Shown here one piece after another: positions 24,272-34,100 of a DNA stretch of 42,525 nucleotides. The translations under genes and the position numbers were made by a program. Location: positions 1 to 42,525 of the forward strand of contig JAQVWY010000015.1 of the NCBI GenBank assembly GCA_028709465.1. The letters are read 5' to 3'. This stretch comes from Tissierellia bacterium (GTDB taxonomy: Bacteria; Bacillota; Clostridia; Tissierellales; Sedimentibacteraceae). The notes beneath the pieces are model-generated. The model saw nothing but the letters and a program-made list of their open reading frames with translations. It did no database searches and was not told the DNA's origin. Numbering within the stretch: the first letter of the stretch is position 1; every line of letters starts with the position of its first letter.

Positions 24272-26305
24272 TTATAAAGCTTTTATAAATTCATTGATAT
24301 TTGTAAATGGAAGTGAGCACTCTTTATTTTCGCAAATATAATAGGTAGTTTTACTATCCTTCAAGTCATAGCCTTTTATAAATGGTACCACTTCACTTAA
24401 TTCTTCTATTTCATTTTTACATAGAGCAATTACAGAAGTATTTACTAAAAATTTATTATTAATAATATTTTGAAAATCTTTTATTGCTTCCTTATCCTTT
24501 GCAACACATACTATTTCTTTAGAAGAATACAACTTATATATTAATGAAATTAATGAGAATGTATATCCAGGAGGATAATCTTCAATAAAATTAGCTAAAA
24601 ATTCTATTTGTTTATTTGACATTCCTTCAATGTTAATATCTCCAGTAAGCCTTGAAAGCCTTACTAAATTAAAAGATGCAACGGAATTTCCTGATGGTAT
24701 TGCACCATCATAAGCTTCCTTAGGTCTGTAAATTAAATTTTCACTGTCATTTGAAGTCATATAAAATCCGTTCTTTTCGTCATCCCAAAATAATTTAATC
24801 ATTTTTTCATTAAATTTTATAGCTCTTTTTAAATAATGAGTTTCAAATGTTGATTCATACATTTCTATAAGCGCCCAAACATAAAATGCATAATCATCTA
24901 ATGTTCCATTTTCTAACACTTGTTCTTCTCTATACCTTGCAGCTATTTTATTATTATCATTTATTAATTTTTTCTTTATAAATCTTAATGCGCTTTCTGC
25001 AGCATTTAAATATTTTTCATTACCAAAAGCTTTATATGCTATAGCTAATGCTGCAATCATCATGCCATTCCATGATGTAAGTATTTTATCATCTTTATGA
25101 AGACTTGTTCTAGTCAATCTGTAATCATATACTTTAGGCAATATAGTTTCTATTCTTGGATTTTCCACTTCATAATCATTATTTTTTATTAAATTTGGTA
25201 TACTCTTGCCTTCAAAATTACCTCTTTTAGTAATATTAAAATGATCATTGAAAAACTTGCCATCAACTTCCCCTAACAAATTTAATATTTCATCTGGAGT
25301 AAAAACATAATACTTTCCTTCTTCACCTTCACTATCTGCATCCTGGGCAGAATAAAAGCCACCTTCTTCATGAGTCATTTCCCTTAAAACATATTCAATT
25401 GTATTTTCTGCTATTTTTCTATATAATGGCTTTTTAGTAATTAAGTAGCTTTCAGTATAAACAATTATAAGCTGTGCATTGTCATATAGCATTTTTTCGA
25501 AATGAGGCACCAACCATTTACCATCTGTAGAATAACGAGAAAATCCAAATCCTACATGATCGTAAATGCCTCCTTTGTACATACTATCCAATGTCTTTTC
25601 AATCATTTCAAGAATCTTATCATCTTTTTCTAGGTCATAATATCTCATTAAAAACATCAAATTGCTTTGCTGTGGAAATTTAGGGCTGTCACTGAAACCT
25701 CCATATTTAGAATCAAAATTTTTTTCAAATATATCCTTTGCATCATATATATTTTCAATAGACAATTTAGTTTTATCTTTTTGCTTTTTCTCTTGTTTAA
25801 TAAAATCAGTTATTTGATTACTTGATAGAAGCAATTCTTCTTGATTATCATTCCATTTGTTTTTCACTATGTTTAATATCTCCATTAGTCCTTTTGTATA
25901 ATATGTTGATTCCTTTGGAAAATAAGTACCAGCAAAAAATGGCTTTTGCTCATGAGTCATTATTATAGTTAAAGGCCACCCACCATGTCCTGTTATTCTT
26001 TGTGCCACATTCATATATACTGAATCAATATCAGGACGCTCTTCTCTATCAACTTTAATGCTTACAAAATGCCTGTTTAGAACTTTTGCCACATCATCAT
26101 CTTCAAAAGATTCATGAGCCATCACATGGCACCAATGGCAAGTGGAATATCCAATAGATAGAAATATAGGTTTACCTTCTTTTTTTGCTTTTTCAAATGC
26201 TTCCTCACTCCAAGGATACCAGTTTACAGGATTATAGGCATGTTGAAGCAAATAGGGAGATTTTTCATTTATTAATTTATTAGGTATCTTATTAGTAGTA
26301 GTCAT
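24272..26305 (-). CDS. YyaL-type thioredoxin-domain protein (DUF255)
   Basis: The 677-residue protein has an N-terminal thioredoxin-like domain (DUF255, about 8-165) with the family opening [20 protein letters not shown] and the redox pair C56-H-W-C59, then [17 protein letters not shown] and [10 protein letters not shown]. The remainder (about 190-600) is an alpha-helical (alpha/alpha) toroid like glycosidase or N-acyl-glucosamine epimerase folds ([35 protein letters not shown]). The human relative is SPATA20. Its biochemical role is unknown. AAGGTGATTAA precedes the ATG at 26305. It appears monocistronic. Confidence 0.92.
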   Translation of the reverse strand: MTTTNKIPNKLINEKSPYLLQHAYNPVNWYPWSEEAFEKAKKEGKPIFLSIGYSTCHWCHVMAHESFEDDDVAKVLNRHFVSIKVDREERPDIDSVYMNVAQRITGHGGWPLTIIMTHEQKPFFAGTYFPKESTYYTKGLMEILNIVKNKWNDNQEELLLSSNQITDFIKQEKKQKDKTKLSIENIYDAKDIFEKNFDSKYGGFSDSPKFPQQSNLMFLMRYYDLEKDDKILEMIEKTLDSMYKGGIYDHVGFGFSRYSTDGKWLVPHFEKMLYDNAQLIIVYTESYLITKKPLYRKIAENTIEYVLREMTHEEGGFYSAQDADSEGEEGKYYVFTPDEILNLLGEVDGKFFNDHFNITKRGNFEGKSIPNLIKNNDYEVENPRIETILPKVYDYRLTRTSLHKDDKILTSWNGMMIAALAIAYKAFGNEKYLNAAESALRFIKKKLINDNNKIAARYREEQVLENGTLDDYAFYVWALIEMYESTFETHYLKRAIKFNEKMIKLFWDDEKNGFYMTSNDSENLIYRPKEAYDGAIPSGNSVASFNLVRLSRLTGDINIEGMSNKQIEFLANFIEDYPPGYTFSLISLIYKLYSSKEIVCVAKDKEAIKDFQNIINNKFLVNTSVIALCKNEIEELSEVVPFIKGYDLKDSKTTYYICENKECSLPFTNINEFIKAL

Positions 26306-26429
26306 TTAATCACCTTATTATAATTTTTTTAATTATTATACCCCAAAATGATAAAGTTACTAATAAAATTGAATATTAGACATCAATTCACATTTATGTA
26401 TAACGCGAATAAATATAAATCATGATAAA

Positions 26430-26458
26430 CAAGTATGCTTGATATTCAAGCATACTTG
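26430..26458 (-). terminator. Hairpin after the hexad-repeat gene
   Basis: CAAGTATGCTTG (26430-26441) pairs perfectly with CAAGCATACTTG (26447-26458), 5-nt loop. On the minus strand it runs into TTTATC, a weak T-tract. It lies about 57 bp beyond the stop codon. Confidence 0.5.
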
Positions 26459-26514
26459 CTATAAAATTTTATCATAGAATGATATTATACAGAAATTATT
26501 TCACGTATCTTGTA

Positions 26515-26724
26515 TTATCTAAAAAAAAATAACCACCAAAATGGAAACCTTAAGTCAAAATCATGTCTTCTGTCAAATTCATTTCTTCTTTCAAATTCAT
26601 GTCTTCTGTCAAACTCCATTCTTCTATTGAATTCATTCCTCATTTCAGGTTCACTTCTTCTGTCAAATTCCATTCTTCTATTAAATTCATTTCTCATTCC
26701 AGGTTCGTTTCTTCTTTCAATCAT
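26515..26724 (-). CDS. Small RRxEFx hexapeptide-repeat protein
   Basis: A 69-residue protein made almost wholly of hexads: RRNEPG MRNEFN RRMEFD, RRSEPE MRNEFN RRMEFD, RRHEFE RRNEFD RRHDFD, then a hydrophobic end LRFPFWWLFFFR. Three hexads form an 18-residue (54-bp) unit, repeated three times. The N-terminal part is highly charged with alternating Arg and Glu/Asp; the C-terminus is aromatic and could embed in or bind a membrane or a hydrophobic shell. AAAGGGG lies 7 nt before the ATG at 26724, which supports this strand over the overlapping open frame on the other. I do not know the family; a spore-structural role is a guess. Confidence 0.65.
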   Translation of the reverse strand: MIERRNEPGMRNEFNRRMEFDRRSEPEMRNEFNRRMEFDRRHEFERRNEFDRRHDFDLRFPFWWLFFFR

Positions 26725-26843
26725 ATATAAACCCCTTTCACATTGAAAAAGTAAATAATATAAAATATTCTATAAAACATTTTAGTAATCTACTTTTATA
26801 AATATAATATACTACAATATATGACAAAAAATATATCATGTTA

Positions 26844-26945
26844 CTATCTGCTTTCACCTAAAGCACATAAAGATATATGTTTAACTTTACAGCCTTCTTT
26901 TAAATGTCTATTTACGATATCCAAGCCATCATCTTCTTCCTGCAC
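26844..26945 (-). pseudogene. Remnant of a small protein (33 codons)
   Basis: A GTG at 26945 opens a frame that reads QEEDDGLDIVNRHLKEGC, then KVKHISLCALGESR and TAG. The phrase LKEGxKVKHIS matches the C-terminal end of small DUF4177-like proteins. There is no clear ribosome site before the GTG and stops lie just upstream, so it is probably the stump of a decayed gene. Confidence 0.35.
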
Positions 26946-26965
26946 CTATCATTTTCTCATTACCT

Positions 26966-27334
26966 CTAACCCATACAACCTTTTAATATTAAAGTAAAAA
27001 TTATAAGCCAAATAAGTACAACAGGCATAGCATAATACCACTTTTTAGGCTTGCCATCTTTCCAAAGCTGTTCAGATTCAATTCGACATGCTTCAATTAT
27101 ATCTTTAGGAAGCAATTTTATTGTAACTGCCACCAATAATGGTAAAATTATTATATCATCAAGATAACCAAGAACAGGAACAAAATCAGGTATTAAGTCA
27201 ATAGGTGATAAAGCATAACTAATTGTTAAAATTGCCAATACTTTCGCATACCATGGTGTAGCTTTATTCTTAAGTGTAAGAAAAACTGCAGGAATATCCT
27301 TTTTTAGTTGTTGTACTCTCTCTTTTAAATTCAT
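26966..27334 (-). CDS. YkvA-type DUF1232 membrane protein
   Basis: The 122-residue protein has the DUF1232 signature YALSPIDLIPDFVPVLGYLDDIIILPLLVAV (about residues 40-70), preceded by an amphipathic basic N-terminus, and a C-terminal membrane segment (AMPVVLIWLIIFTLILKG). The family is widespread and of unknown function. A purine-rich GAGGAAG lies upstream of the ATG at 27334. It is transcribed alone or with the stump downstream. Confidence 0.88.
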   Translation of the reverse strand: MNLKERVQQLKKDIPAVFLTLKNKATPWYAKVLAILTISYALSPIDLIPDFVPVLGYLDDIIILPLLVAVTIKLLPKDIIEACRIESEQLWKDGKPKKWYYAMPVVLIWLIIFTLILKGCMG

Positions 27335-27917
<583 letters not shown>

Positions 27918-27926
27918 TGGTATAAT
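27918..27926 (+). promoter_or_regulatory. Extended -10 upstream of the AIM24 gene
   Basis: TGGTATAAT (27918-27926) is an extended -10 element, about 60 nt before the ATG. No good -35 is visible. Confidence 0.45.
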
Positions 27927-27988
27927 AATTTTAACTAGCTGGTAAACCAACACTAGTACAATAAATAAATTTAAGGGAGGAGAAATTT

Positions 27989-28795
27989 ATGGGATTAGCT
28001 CATGAAGTAGATTTCAAAATATTTGGCGATGATATACAGTTTGTAGAAATTGGATTGGACTATGGTGAAACAATTGTTGCAGAACCTGGTGCAATGATGT
28101 ACATGGATTCAAATATTGAAATGGATACTGTTTTTGGAGACGCAAGTGACAAGGACAAGGGAAAAGGATTTAAAGGTTTATTAGCTACAGCAGGAAAACG
28201 TGTGTTAACAGGAGAAAATTTATTTTCAACTACATTTACCAACAGAGGAAACGGAAAAAAAGTGGTTGCATTTGCAGCACCTTATCCAGGAAAAATCATA
28301 CCTGTAAATTTATTGGAATTTGGTGGGCAATTAATTTGTCAAAGGGATTCTTATTTATGTTCTGCTAAAGGAATTTCAATTTCAATTGCTTTTCAAAAGA
28401 AAATCGGGGTAGGCTTTTTTGGTGGCGAAGGATTTATAATGCAAAAATTGCTGGGTGATGGATTAGCTTTTTTACATGCTGGGGGGACTATTATTAAAAA
28501 GGACCTTGCACCAGGAGAAACACTTAAACTAGATACAGGATGTTTAGTGGCACTTACTAAAGAAGTGGATTACGATGTTCAATTTGCTGGAAATGTAAAA
28601 AGTGCAGTTTTCGGCGGAGAAGGTTTATTTTTAGCAACTTTAAAAGGTCCTGGTTCTGTATGGTTACAGTCATTGCCTTTTAGCAGAATGGCCGATAGAA
28701 TTTATGCTGCTAGTAAAAGAGTCGGAGGTGAATCAAAGGGTGAAGGAAGCTTGCTAGGTAATATTGGAATAGGTAATTTATTTGGAAATGATTGA
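27989..28795 (+). CDS. AIM24/TIGR00266 family protein
   Basis: The 268-residue protein is of the AIM24 beta-barrel family. Phrases: EPGAMMYMDSNIEMDTVFGD, GENLFSTTFTNRG, GKIIPVNLLEFGGQLICQRDSYLC, GVGFFGGEGFIMQKLLGDG and a Gly/Ser-rich C-terminus. Bacterial members are cytoplasmic, trimeric by structural analogy to tryptophan RNA-binding attenuation protein-like barrels, and of unknown function. GGGAGGAG precedes the ATG. Single-gene unit with a terminator. Confidence 0.92.
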   Translation: MGLAHEVDFKIFGDDIQFVEIGLDYGETIVAEPGAMMYMDSNIEMDTVFGDASDKDKGKGFKGLLATAGKRVLTGENLFSTTFTNRGNGKKVVAFAAPYPGKIIPVNLLEFGGQLICQRDSYLCSAKGISISIAFQKKIGVGFFGGEGFIMQKLLGDGLAFLHAGGTIIKKDLAPGETLKLDTGCLVALTKEVDYDVQFAGNVKSAVFGGEGLFLATLKGPGSVWLQSLPFSRMADRIYAASKRVGGESKGEGSLLGNIGIGNLFGND

Positions 28796-28823
28796 TTTTA
28801 TTAAATTTATGCATTTACTAGAG

Positions 28824-28856
28824 GATGAATGAAGTTAATTCATCTTCTTCATTTTT
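28824..28856 (+). terminator. Terminator of the AIM24 gene
   Basis: GATGAAT (28824-28830) pairs with ATTCATC (28838-28844), followed by TTCTTCATTTTTT. Confidence 0.55.
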
Positions 28857-28996
28857 TATAATCCTACTAATGTGTGATATTCTTCCAGCTACGTCATCAG
28901 AATAACACGAAAAAAACGAAATTATTAATAAATATATTGCAAAAATAGACAAAAAAGTATAATATTTTCATATTGACTAGAAAAGAAGGTATTAAT

Positions 28997-29857
28997 ATGG
29001 AACGTAAAAATGAATTAAAAGACGTAATGTTATATATTTTAGCTGTATGCTTTTTAGCTACTGGAGGCATATTCGCAAGATTAAGTAAGCTCCCCCCCAT
29101 GAACACTGCTTTTTATAGAGTTGTTATAGCTATACCAATTCTATTTATAATTGTTCGCAAAAAACTTAAATTTGTGGAAAAGAAAGATGTTATTTTAATA
29201 TTATTTGGTGGTGTATTTTTTGGTATTGACCTTGCATTATGGTTTCTTTCATTTAATTATACAAGTCTCGCAAATGCAAATTTGTTAGCAAATTTAACCA
29301 GCTTTACAATTATACCAGTTTCCTATTTTATATTTAAGGAAAAAGTTCCAAGCAAATTTTTATTAAGTGTCGTAATAACAGTTATTGGTGTTGCAATCTT
29401 ATTAAATGGTAAAGCTAATCCAAATCAAAGCAATTTTTTTGGTGACTTTATAGCATTTGTGGCTTCATTTTTTTATGCAATATTTACCTTAGTTGTTTAT
29501 AAATCCAGAGATAGAGTAGATTCAATGATTATAATTTTTATTGTTTCATTTAGCACTGCTATAACAATATTTTCTATTATGATGCTTACTGAAGGATTTC
29601 ATGTTCCTAAAACTATTAATGAAATATGGCCATTACTTGGTGTCTCCTTAAGTTCTCAAATTATAGGACAAGGTTTAATGAGCTATAGTTTAGGAAAGGT
29701 AAGAGCTTCTTTAACTTCTGTATTAGCTTTGTTACAACCAGTAGTAGCTGCGATTTTATCGTTTTTAATATTTAGTGAAAAGTTAACTTTAATAGAAATA
29801 GTAGGTATATTAATAACATCAGTTGGAATTTATTACGCTAAGAAAACGAATAATTAG
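28997..29857 (+). CDS. EamA/DMT-family transporter
   Basis: The 286-residue protein carries two EamA domains of five membrane segments each. The first opens DVMLYILAVCFLATGGIFAR and ends before KANPNQSN; the second opens FFGDFIAFVASFFYAIFTLV and ends IVGILITSVGIYYAKK. Such proteins export metabolites or amino acids; the substrate is unknown. A TTG at 28973 lengthens the frame, but ATG 28997 has AAGAAGG upstream and fits the family length. A REP-like palindrome starts at the base after the stop codon. Confidence 0.9.
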   Translation: MERKNELKDVMLYILAVCFLATGGIFARLSKLPPMNTAFYRVVIAIPILFIIVRKKLKFVEKKDVILILFGGVFFGIDLALWFLSFNYTSLANANLLANLTSFTIIPVSYFIFKEKVPSKFLLSVVITVIGVAILLNGKANPNQSNFFGDFIAFVASFFYAIFTLVVYKSRDRVDSMIIIFIVSFSTAITIFSIMMLTEGFHVPKTINEIWPLLGVSLSSQIIGQGLMSYSLGKVRASLTSVLALLQPVVAAILSFLIFSEKLTLIEIVGILITSVGIYYAKKTNN

Positions 29858-29917
29858 GGAATGGGAACACACCTTTATGATAGTAAGTCTATGTGGTCAG
29901 TCATAAAGTAATGTCCC
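29858..29917 (+). repeat. REP-like palindromic element, copy A
   Basis: GGAATGGGAACACACC begins immediately after the EamA stop codon; the body forms a hairpin (CTTTATGA at 29873-29880 with TCATAAAG at 29901-29908) closed by GGGAACA/TGTCCC. About 45 bp match, in opposite orientation, the element at 38881-38938. Confidence 0.7.
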
Positions 29918-29922
29918 TGAAA

Positions 29923-30768
29923 TTAATCATTAACATCTGTTATATTATCATAGTTATCTAAAAAGCTATGTCTTATATTCCCTGTTCTGTAACCGATAAC
30001 TGTTTCTAAATTAACATTATAAATACTTCTAAAAATATTAATATCAATATTAGGATTTGTTTCCTTTAATTTTTTGATGAGAATTTTCATTTCCTGGCGT
30101 TTTGACCCTACGCCATCTTCTCCTTGGACATTTTTTTCTGTAATTTTGCAGGCACATTGTATGAATTGTAAATCATTGTATCTTTTCCATGCTATAATAT
30201 CTGATTCATGAATTTTATACATTGGTCTAATTAATTCCATGCCAGGGAAATTAGTGCTGTGAAGCTTTGGCATCATAGTTTTAATTTCTGCTGCATAAAG
30301 CATGCTCATTAAAATTGTTTCAATTACATCATCAAAATGATGACCTAAAGCTATTTTATTGCAGCCTAGCTCTCTTGCATATCTGTACAAATACCCTCTT
30401 CTCATTCTTGCACATAAATAGCAGGGAGTTTCTTCAACATTTGCTACAATATCAAATATTTGTGTTTCAAATATATTAATAGGAATATTTAATATTTCTG
30501 CATTATCAATAATATGCTGTCTGTTTATTTCATTGTAACCTGGATCCATCACCAAATACTTCGCTTCAAAAGGTATATTGCTATATCTTTGAAGCTGCTG
30601 CATACATTTTGCCATTAGCATTGAATCCTTACCACCAGAGATACAGACCGCTATTTTATCTCCCGGTTTAATTAACTCATATTCTCTTATTGCAGAAGTA
30701 AATTTAGAATAAATTTGTTTACTATATTTTTTAATAATACTTCTTTCAACTTCTTTATATTTTTCCAT
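29923..30768 (-). CDS. TtcA-like tRNA 2-thiocytidine biosynthesis ATPase
   Basis: The 281-residue PP-loop protein has SGGKDS (44-49), which binds ATP, and the TtcA-type cysteine pair C116-x-x-C119 (TPCYLCARMRRGYLYR). Further Cys residues at 205 and 207 (QCACKI) may complete the [4Fe-4S] site. GHHFDDVIETILMSMLYAAEIKTMMPK is the family's catalytic segment. TtcA thiolates C32 of some tRNAs; related PP-loop proteins act on other substrates, so the tRNA target is not certain. A purine-poor AAAACC leader precedes the ATG; no strong ribosome site is visible. The REP copy A lies between its 3' end and the converging EamA gene. Confidence 0.85.
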   Translation of the reverse strand: MEKYKEVERSIIKKYSKQIYSKFTSAIREYELIKPGDKIAVCISGGKDSMLMAKCMQQLQRYSNIPFEAKYLVMDPGYNEINRQHIIDNAEILNIPINIFETQIFDIVANVEETPCYLCARMRRGYLYRYARELGCNKIALGHHFDDVIETILMSMLYAAEIKTMMPKLHSTNFPGMELIRPMYKIHESDIIAWKRYNDLQFIQCACKITEKNVQGEDGVGSKRQEMKILIKKLKETNPNIDINIFRSIYNVNLETVIGYRTGNIRHSFLDNYDNITDVND

Positions 30769-30784
30769 TTAAAACCCTACTTTA

Positions 30785-30955
30785 CTAATTCTTTTTATAA
30801 CATTTATCAAAACTTTCTGAAAATACATCTAAATCATTTAAAGACATTAGGTGGCTCAAACTAATTCATAAAGTTGACAAAGCAATATTTCTATCTTTAG
30901 TTAAAGCATAAACAGGTCTAGATATATAACATTTGCAGGTGTATATTTGCAGCAT
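30785..30955 (-). pseudogene. 57-codon frame with one in-frame TGA
   Basis: An ATG at 30955 opens MLQIYTCKCYISRPVYALTK, then DRNIALSTL, TGA, and continues in frame ISLSHLMSLNDLDVFSESFD KCYKKN to TAG at 30785. Both parts look like one protein. The likely reading is a nonsense-disrupted gene. A selenocysteine codon is possible in principle, but only a 5-bp stem (ATTAG/CTAAT) follows the TGA. The region between 30769 and 31105 contains nothing else except the terminator at 31087. Confidence 0.4.
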
Positions 30956-31086
30956 AATCTAAACAAATCACCTAATTACCTTTTCTAATTTAATTATTAA
31001 AAAAATAAATGCAACATTTATATTATATCAAATTAAACTGAAAATCAACTTAAAATATTTACTAAAATTAATTATGAAATCTTTTA

Positions 31087-31111
31087 TAAAAAAAAGTGAT
31101 TTGCATCACTT
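31087..31111 (-). terminator. Terminator of the helicase gene
   Basis: AAGTGAT (31094-31100) pairs with ATCACTT (31105-31111) around TTGC, with a T-run on the minus strand. The TGA stop codon of the helicase gene lies within the stem. Confidence 0.7.
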
Positions 31112-34100
31112 ATTTTTTATAGCATTTTCAATTGCATTTATAAGTTTTTCACCTTCTGTTTTAGTATCTTTTATCCAGTCAGTTGACCAAATTCTATAAA
31201 TATTCCATCCAATACTTTCAAGCTGTTCTTTTCGAATCCTTTCTCTTTCTCTGACAGTCCTCACATTGTGATATGCGGTTCCATCTAATTCAATACCCAG
31301 CACATATTTTCCCTTTATTTCTGGATGTTCAACTGCCATATCTATTTTATATGAAGAACAACCAACTTGAGTTTTTACCTTATAACCTTTATTTGTTAAA
31401 AAAATGTAAATAGCATCACTAAATGAGGAATCATAGTCATTATTTTCTTTAATAATCAATTCATGTTCCAAAGAGCTTGTACCGTTTATTGCATATTCAA
31501 TAAAGCTTTTTAACATTTTTACGCCTTCAGAATTTGTTTTTTCCAAATTAATATCTTCAGGCATAATTGATCCCACAAGCTTTAAATTGTATTTTGCTCT
31601 TGTTATTGCAACATTTAGCCTTCTATAACCTCCGTTTTTACTCAATGGTCCAAAGTTCATATACATTATATTATTTGCATCCTTACCATAGCCAATGCTA
31701 AAAATAATAGTATCTCTTTCATCTCCTTGAACATTTTCTAGGTTTTTAACGAAAAACTCTTCATCTTTATTTTCTGCAAAAAAGCTTTCATAGTTGAAAT
31801 TTTCAATTCTCTTTTTCCTAATAGCACTTTCAATTGCCTGCTGTTGAGCTTCACTAAAGGTAACAACCCCTAAAGATCGATTTGGGTGTTTCTTAATATG
31901 CTCAAAAACAAGTTCTGCAACATGTCTAGCTTCTATTACATTATTTTTTTTCGTTCCCCTATCATAGACTCCATTTTCAACAAATATATATTCTACTCCA
32001 AGATCATTGTCATTTTCCACATTTGATGGAAATGTAATCAATTCATTTTTATATATATTAGAATTTGAAAATGCAATTAAATTTTCATGTCGGCTTCTGT
32101 AATGCCACTTTAAAGATCTCTCTGGTATTACATTTGTAGCTTCATCAAGTATTGACTCAAAATCGTCTGAATCATTGTACTCATCATCATAATCAAAATC
32201 AAACAAATTGTCAGATATTTTATTATTAAAGAAATTTGTAGGTGGCAATTGATATTTATCACCAGCTATTATTACTTGCTTTCCTCTTATGATAGCTCCT
32301 ATTGCATCTTCTGTACAAATTTGCGAAGCTTCATCAAAAATTACAACATCAAATTCTTGAGTCTCTGCATCTAAATACAAACTTACAGAAAGTGGCGACA
32401 TCATCATGCATGGTTTTAAAGTTGTCAATAAATTAGGTATTGATTTAAATAATTTTCTCAAGGGCATTATTCTTCGATTTTTATTTAATTCCCTTTTTAA
32501 AATGCCTATCTCATCTAAAGAAGAAGTTGCAACATTTATATCAGGAAGTCTCGATGTAAGTTTTTCTCTTATTCTTAATCTTGCTATTTCTAACTGTAAT
32601 TTGTCAAGTTCATTAAAGTCATTAATGATTCCCTGATGATTTCTGCTTCTGAAATTAAATACAGCAGGAAAATCTGGAATCACTGCATCTAGCCATAATT
32701 TATAGAATCTTTTTAAGAAAATATCAATTATATTTTTATTTATTAAATCATTTGTTTCTATATGTTCTATAAAATCCTCTAGTCCATAATTTATACATAG
32801 CTTTCTAATTTCAATAAAGTCAATCCAATCCTCTAATAATGTTAAATTAGAACAATTTTTAATTTTACTATAAAAATTATATATATTTATATCTAATAAA
32901 TCTTCTTCAAAAAAATTGTTAAACCATATGATATCTTCATGAATTAGTTCTTTAGATTTGGTTAATTTTTCTAATAACTCACCACATTCTTCTATTATAT
33001 TTTTATCCTCGCATACTCCCTTAACAAACTTATTTTGTATTGAATATTGAGAAATTAATTGTTTTAATTTTTTAACATATTCAAGTTTTTCAACAACTAA
33101 AGTCCAATCCGTTTCAATTCCATTATAATATGAATGAAATTTTTGCTTAAAGTTTTTTTCATTATCGGAAAAAATATCTTCTATTTTTTGTATTTTTAAC
33201 AATAAAGATATATCAGACATAATAACTTCAAATTGCAATTTTTCATTTGATTTATTTGCAACTTTATAATAGTTATCATGAATTAATATAATTGAATTAG
33301 CAACTGAATCAATATTAGTAAAAATATCGTTTAAATCTTTTTCACTATTGTTTTTTCCTTTAAATATTATATCTAACCTATCAATTACCTTTAAATCAAT
33401 TAGCTTTTTATAACTTAATATATATTTATTGTAAACATCCTCTTTGAATTTTGGATTCGTCAGCATATTAATCAATTTGGAAGGAATATTGCCATTTAGT
33501 AGTTCCTTAATATTTTTAATATTATTAATTGAGGAATCAATTATATCAAAATTAGTATCCAAACCGATGTAGTTGCTACCTAAATATTCACGAATTAAAT
33601 AATCCTTATCTTTAAACCATTTCCTGCATTCATGTATATCTCTAGTGTTATATAGTACATTTTTAATTTCTTTTATGGTTATATTGTTGCTATGTAGTTT
33701 ATATCCCTGAAAAATATCAAAATCATTTTTTAAAGCAATAGAATTATTAATTGTTCCATTAATCAAAGATAATCCTTCATAAATATCCATATGCAACAAA
33801 CTGCTTCCCATTATTTCACAAACATAATTGATTGCGCCAACTAATGGTTCTTCTTTTAAATTATTATATTCAATATTTATTTCATCATAGCTTGATGATA
33901 TTAAGATACTTTTAAGTTTTTCCGGAATTTTGAAGTTTCCGAAATAATTTTTTATGAATTTAAAACTATCTCTTGATTTATTGACAGCATCCCAATTAGT
34001 GTAATTCTCCAAGTATAAATTACCTATTATTTCTTTTGTATCTTCATAATTATCTTTTAACCACTGCTCTTGTTCCTTTAATGTAGAAATATCAATCATT

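Noticed and set aside
26510-26746. Plus-strand open frame with SNSFLLSNSCLL-type repeats
   Set aside because: It is the antisense shadow of the hexad-repeat gene; it has no ribosome site, whereas the minus frame has AAAGGGG correctly placed.
30785-30955. Use of TGA as a sense codon in this genome
   Set aside because: TGA ends intact genes here (cdaA, DUF1540, AIM24, the helicase), so it is a normal stop.
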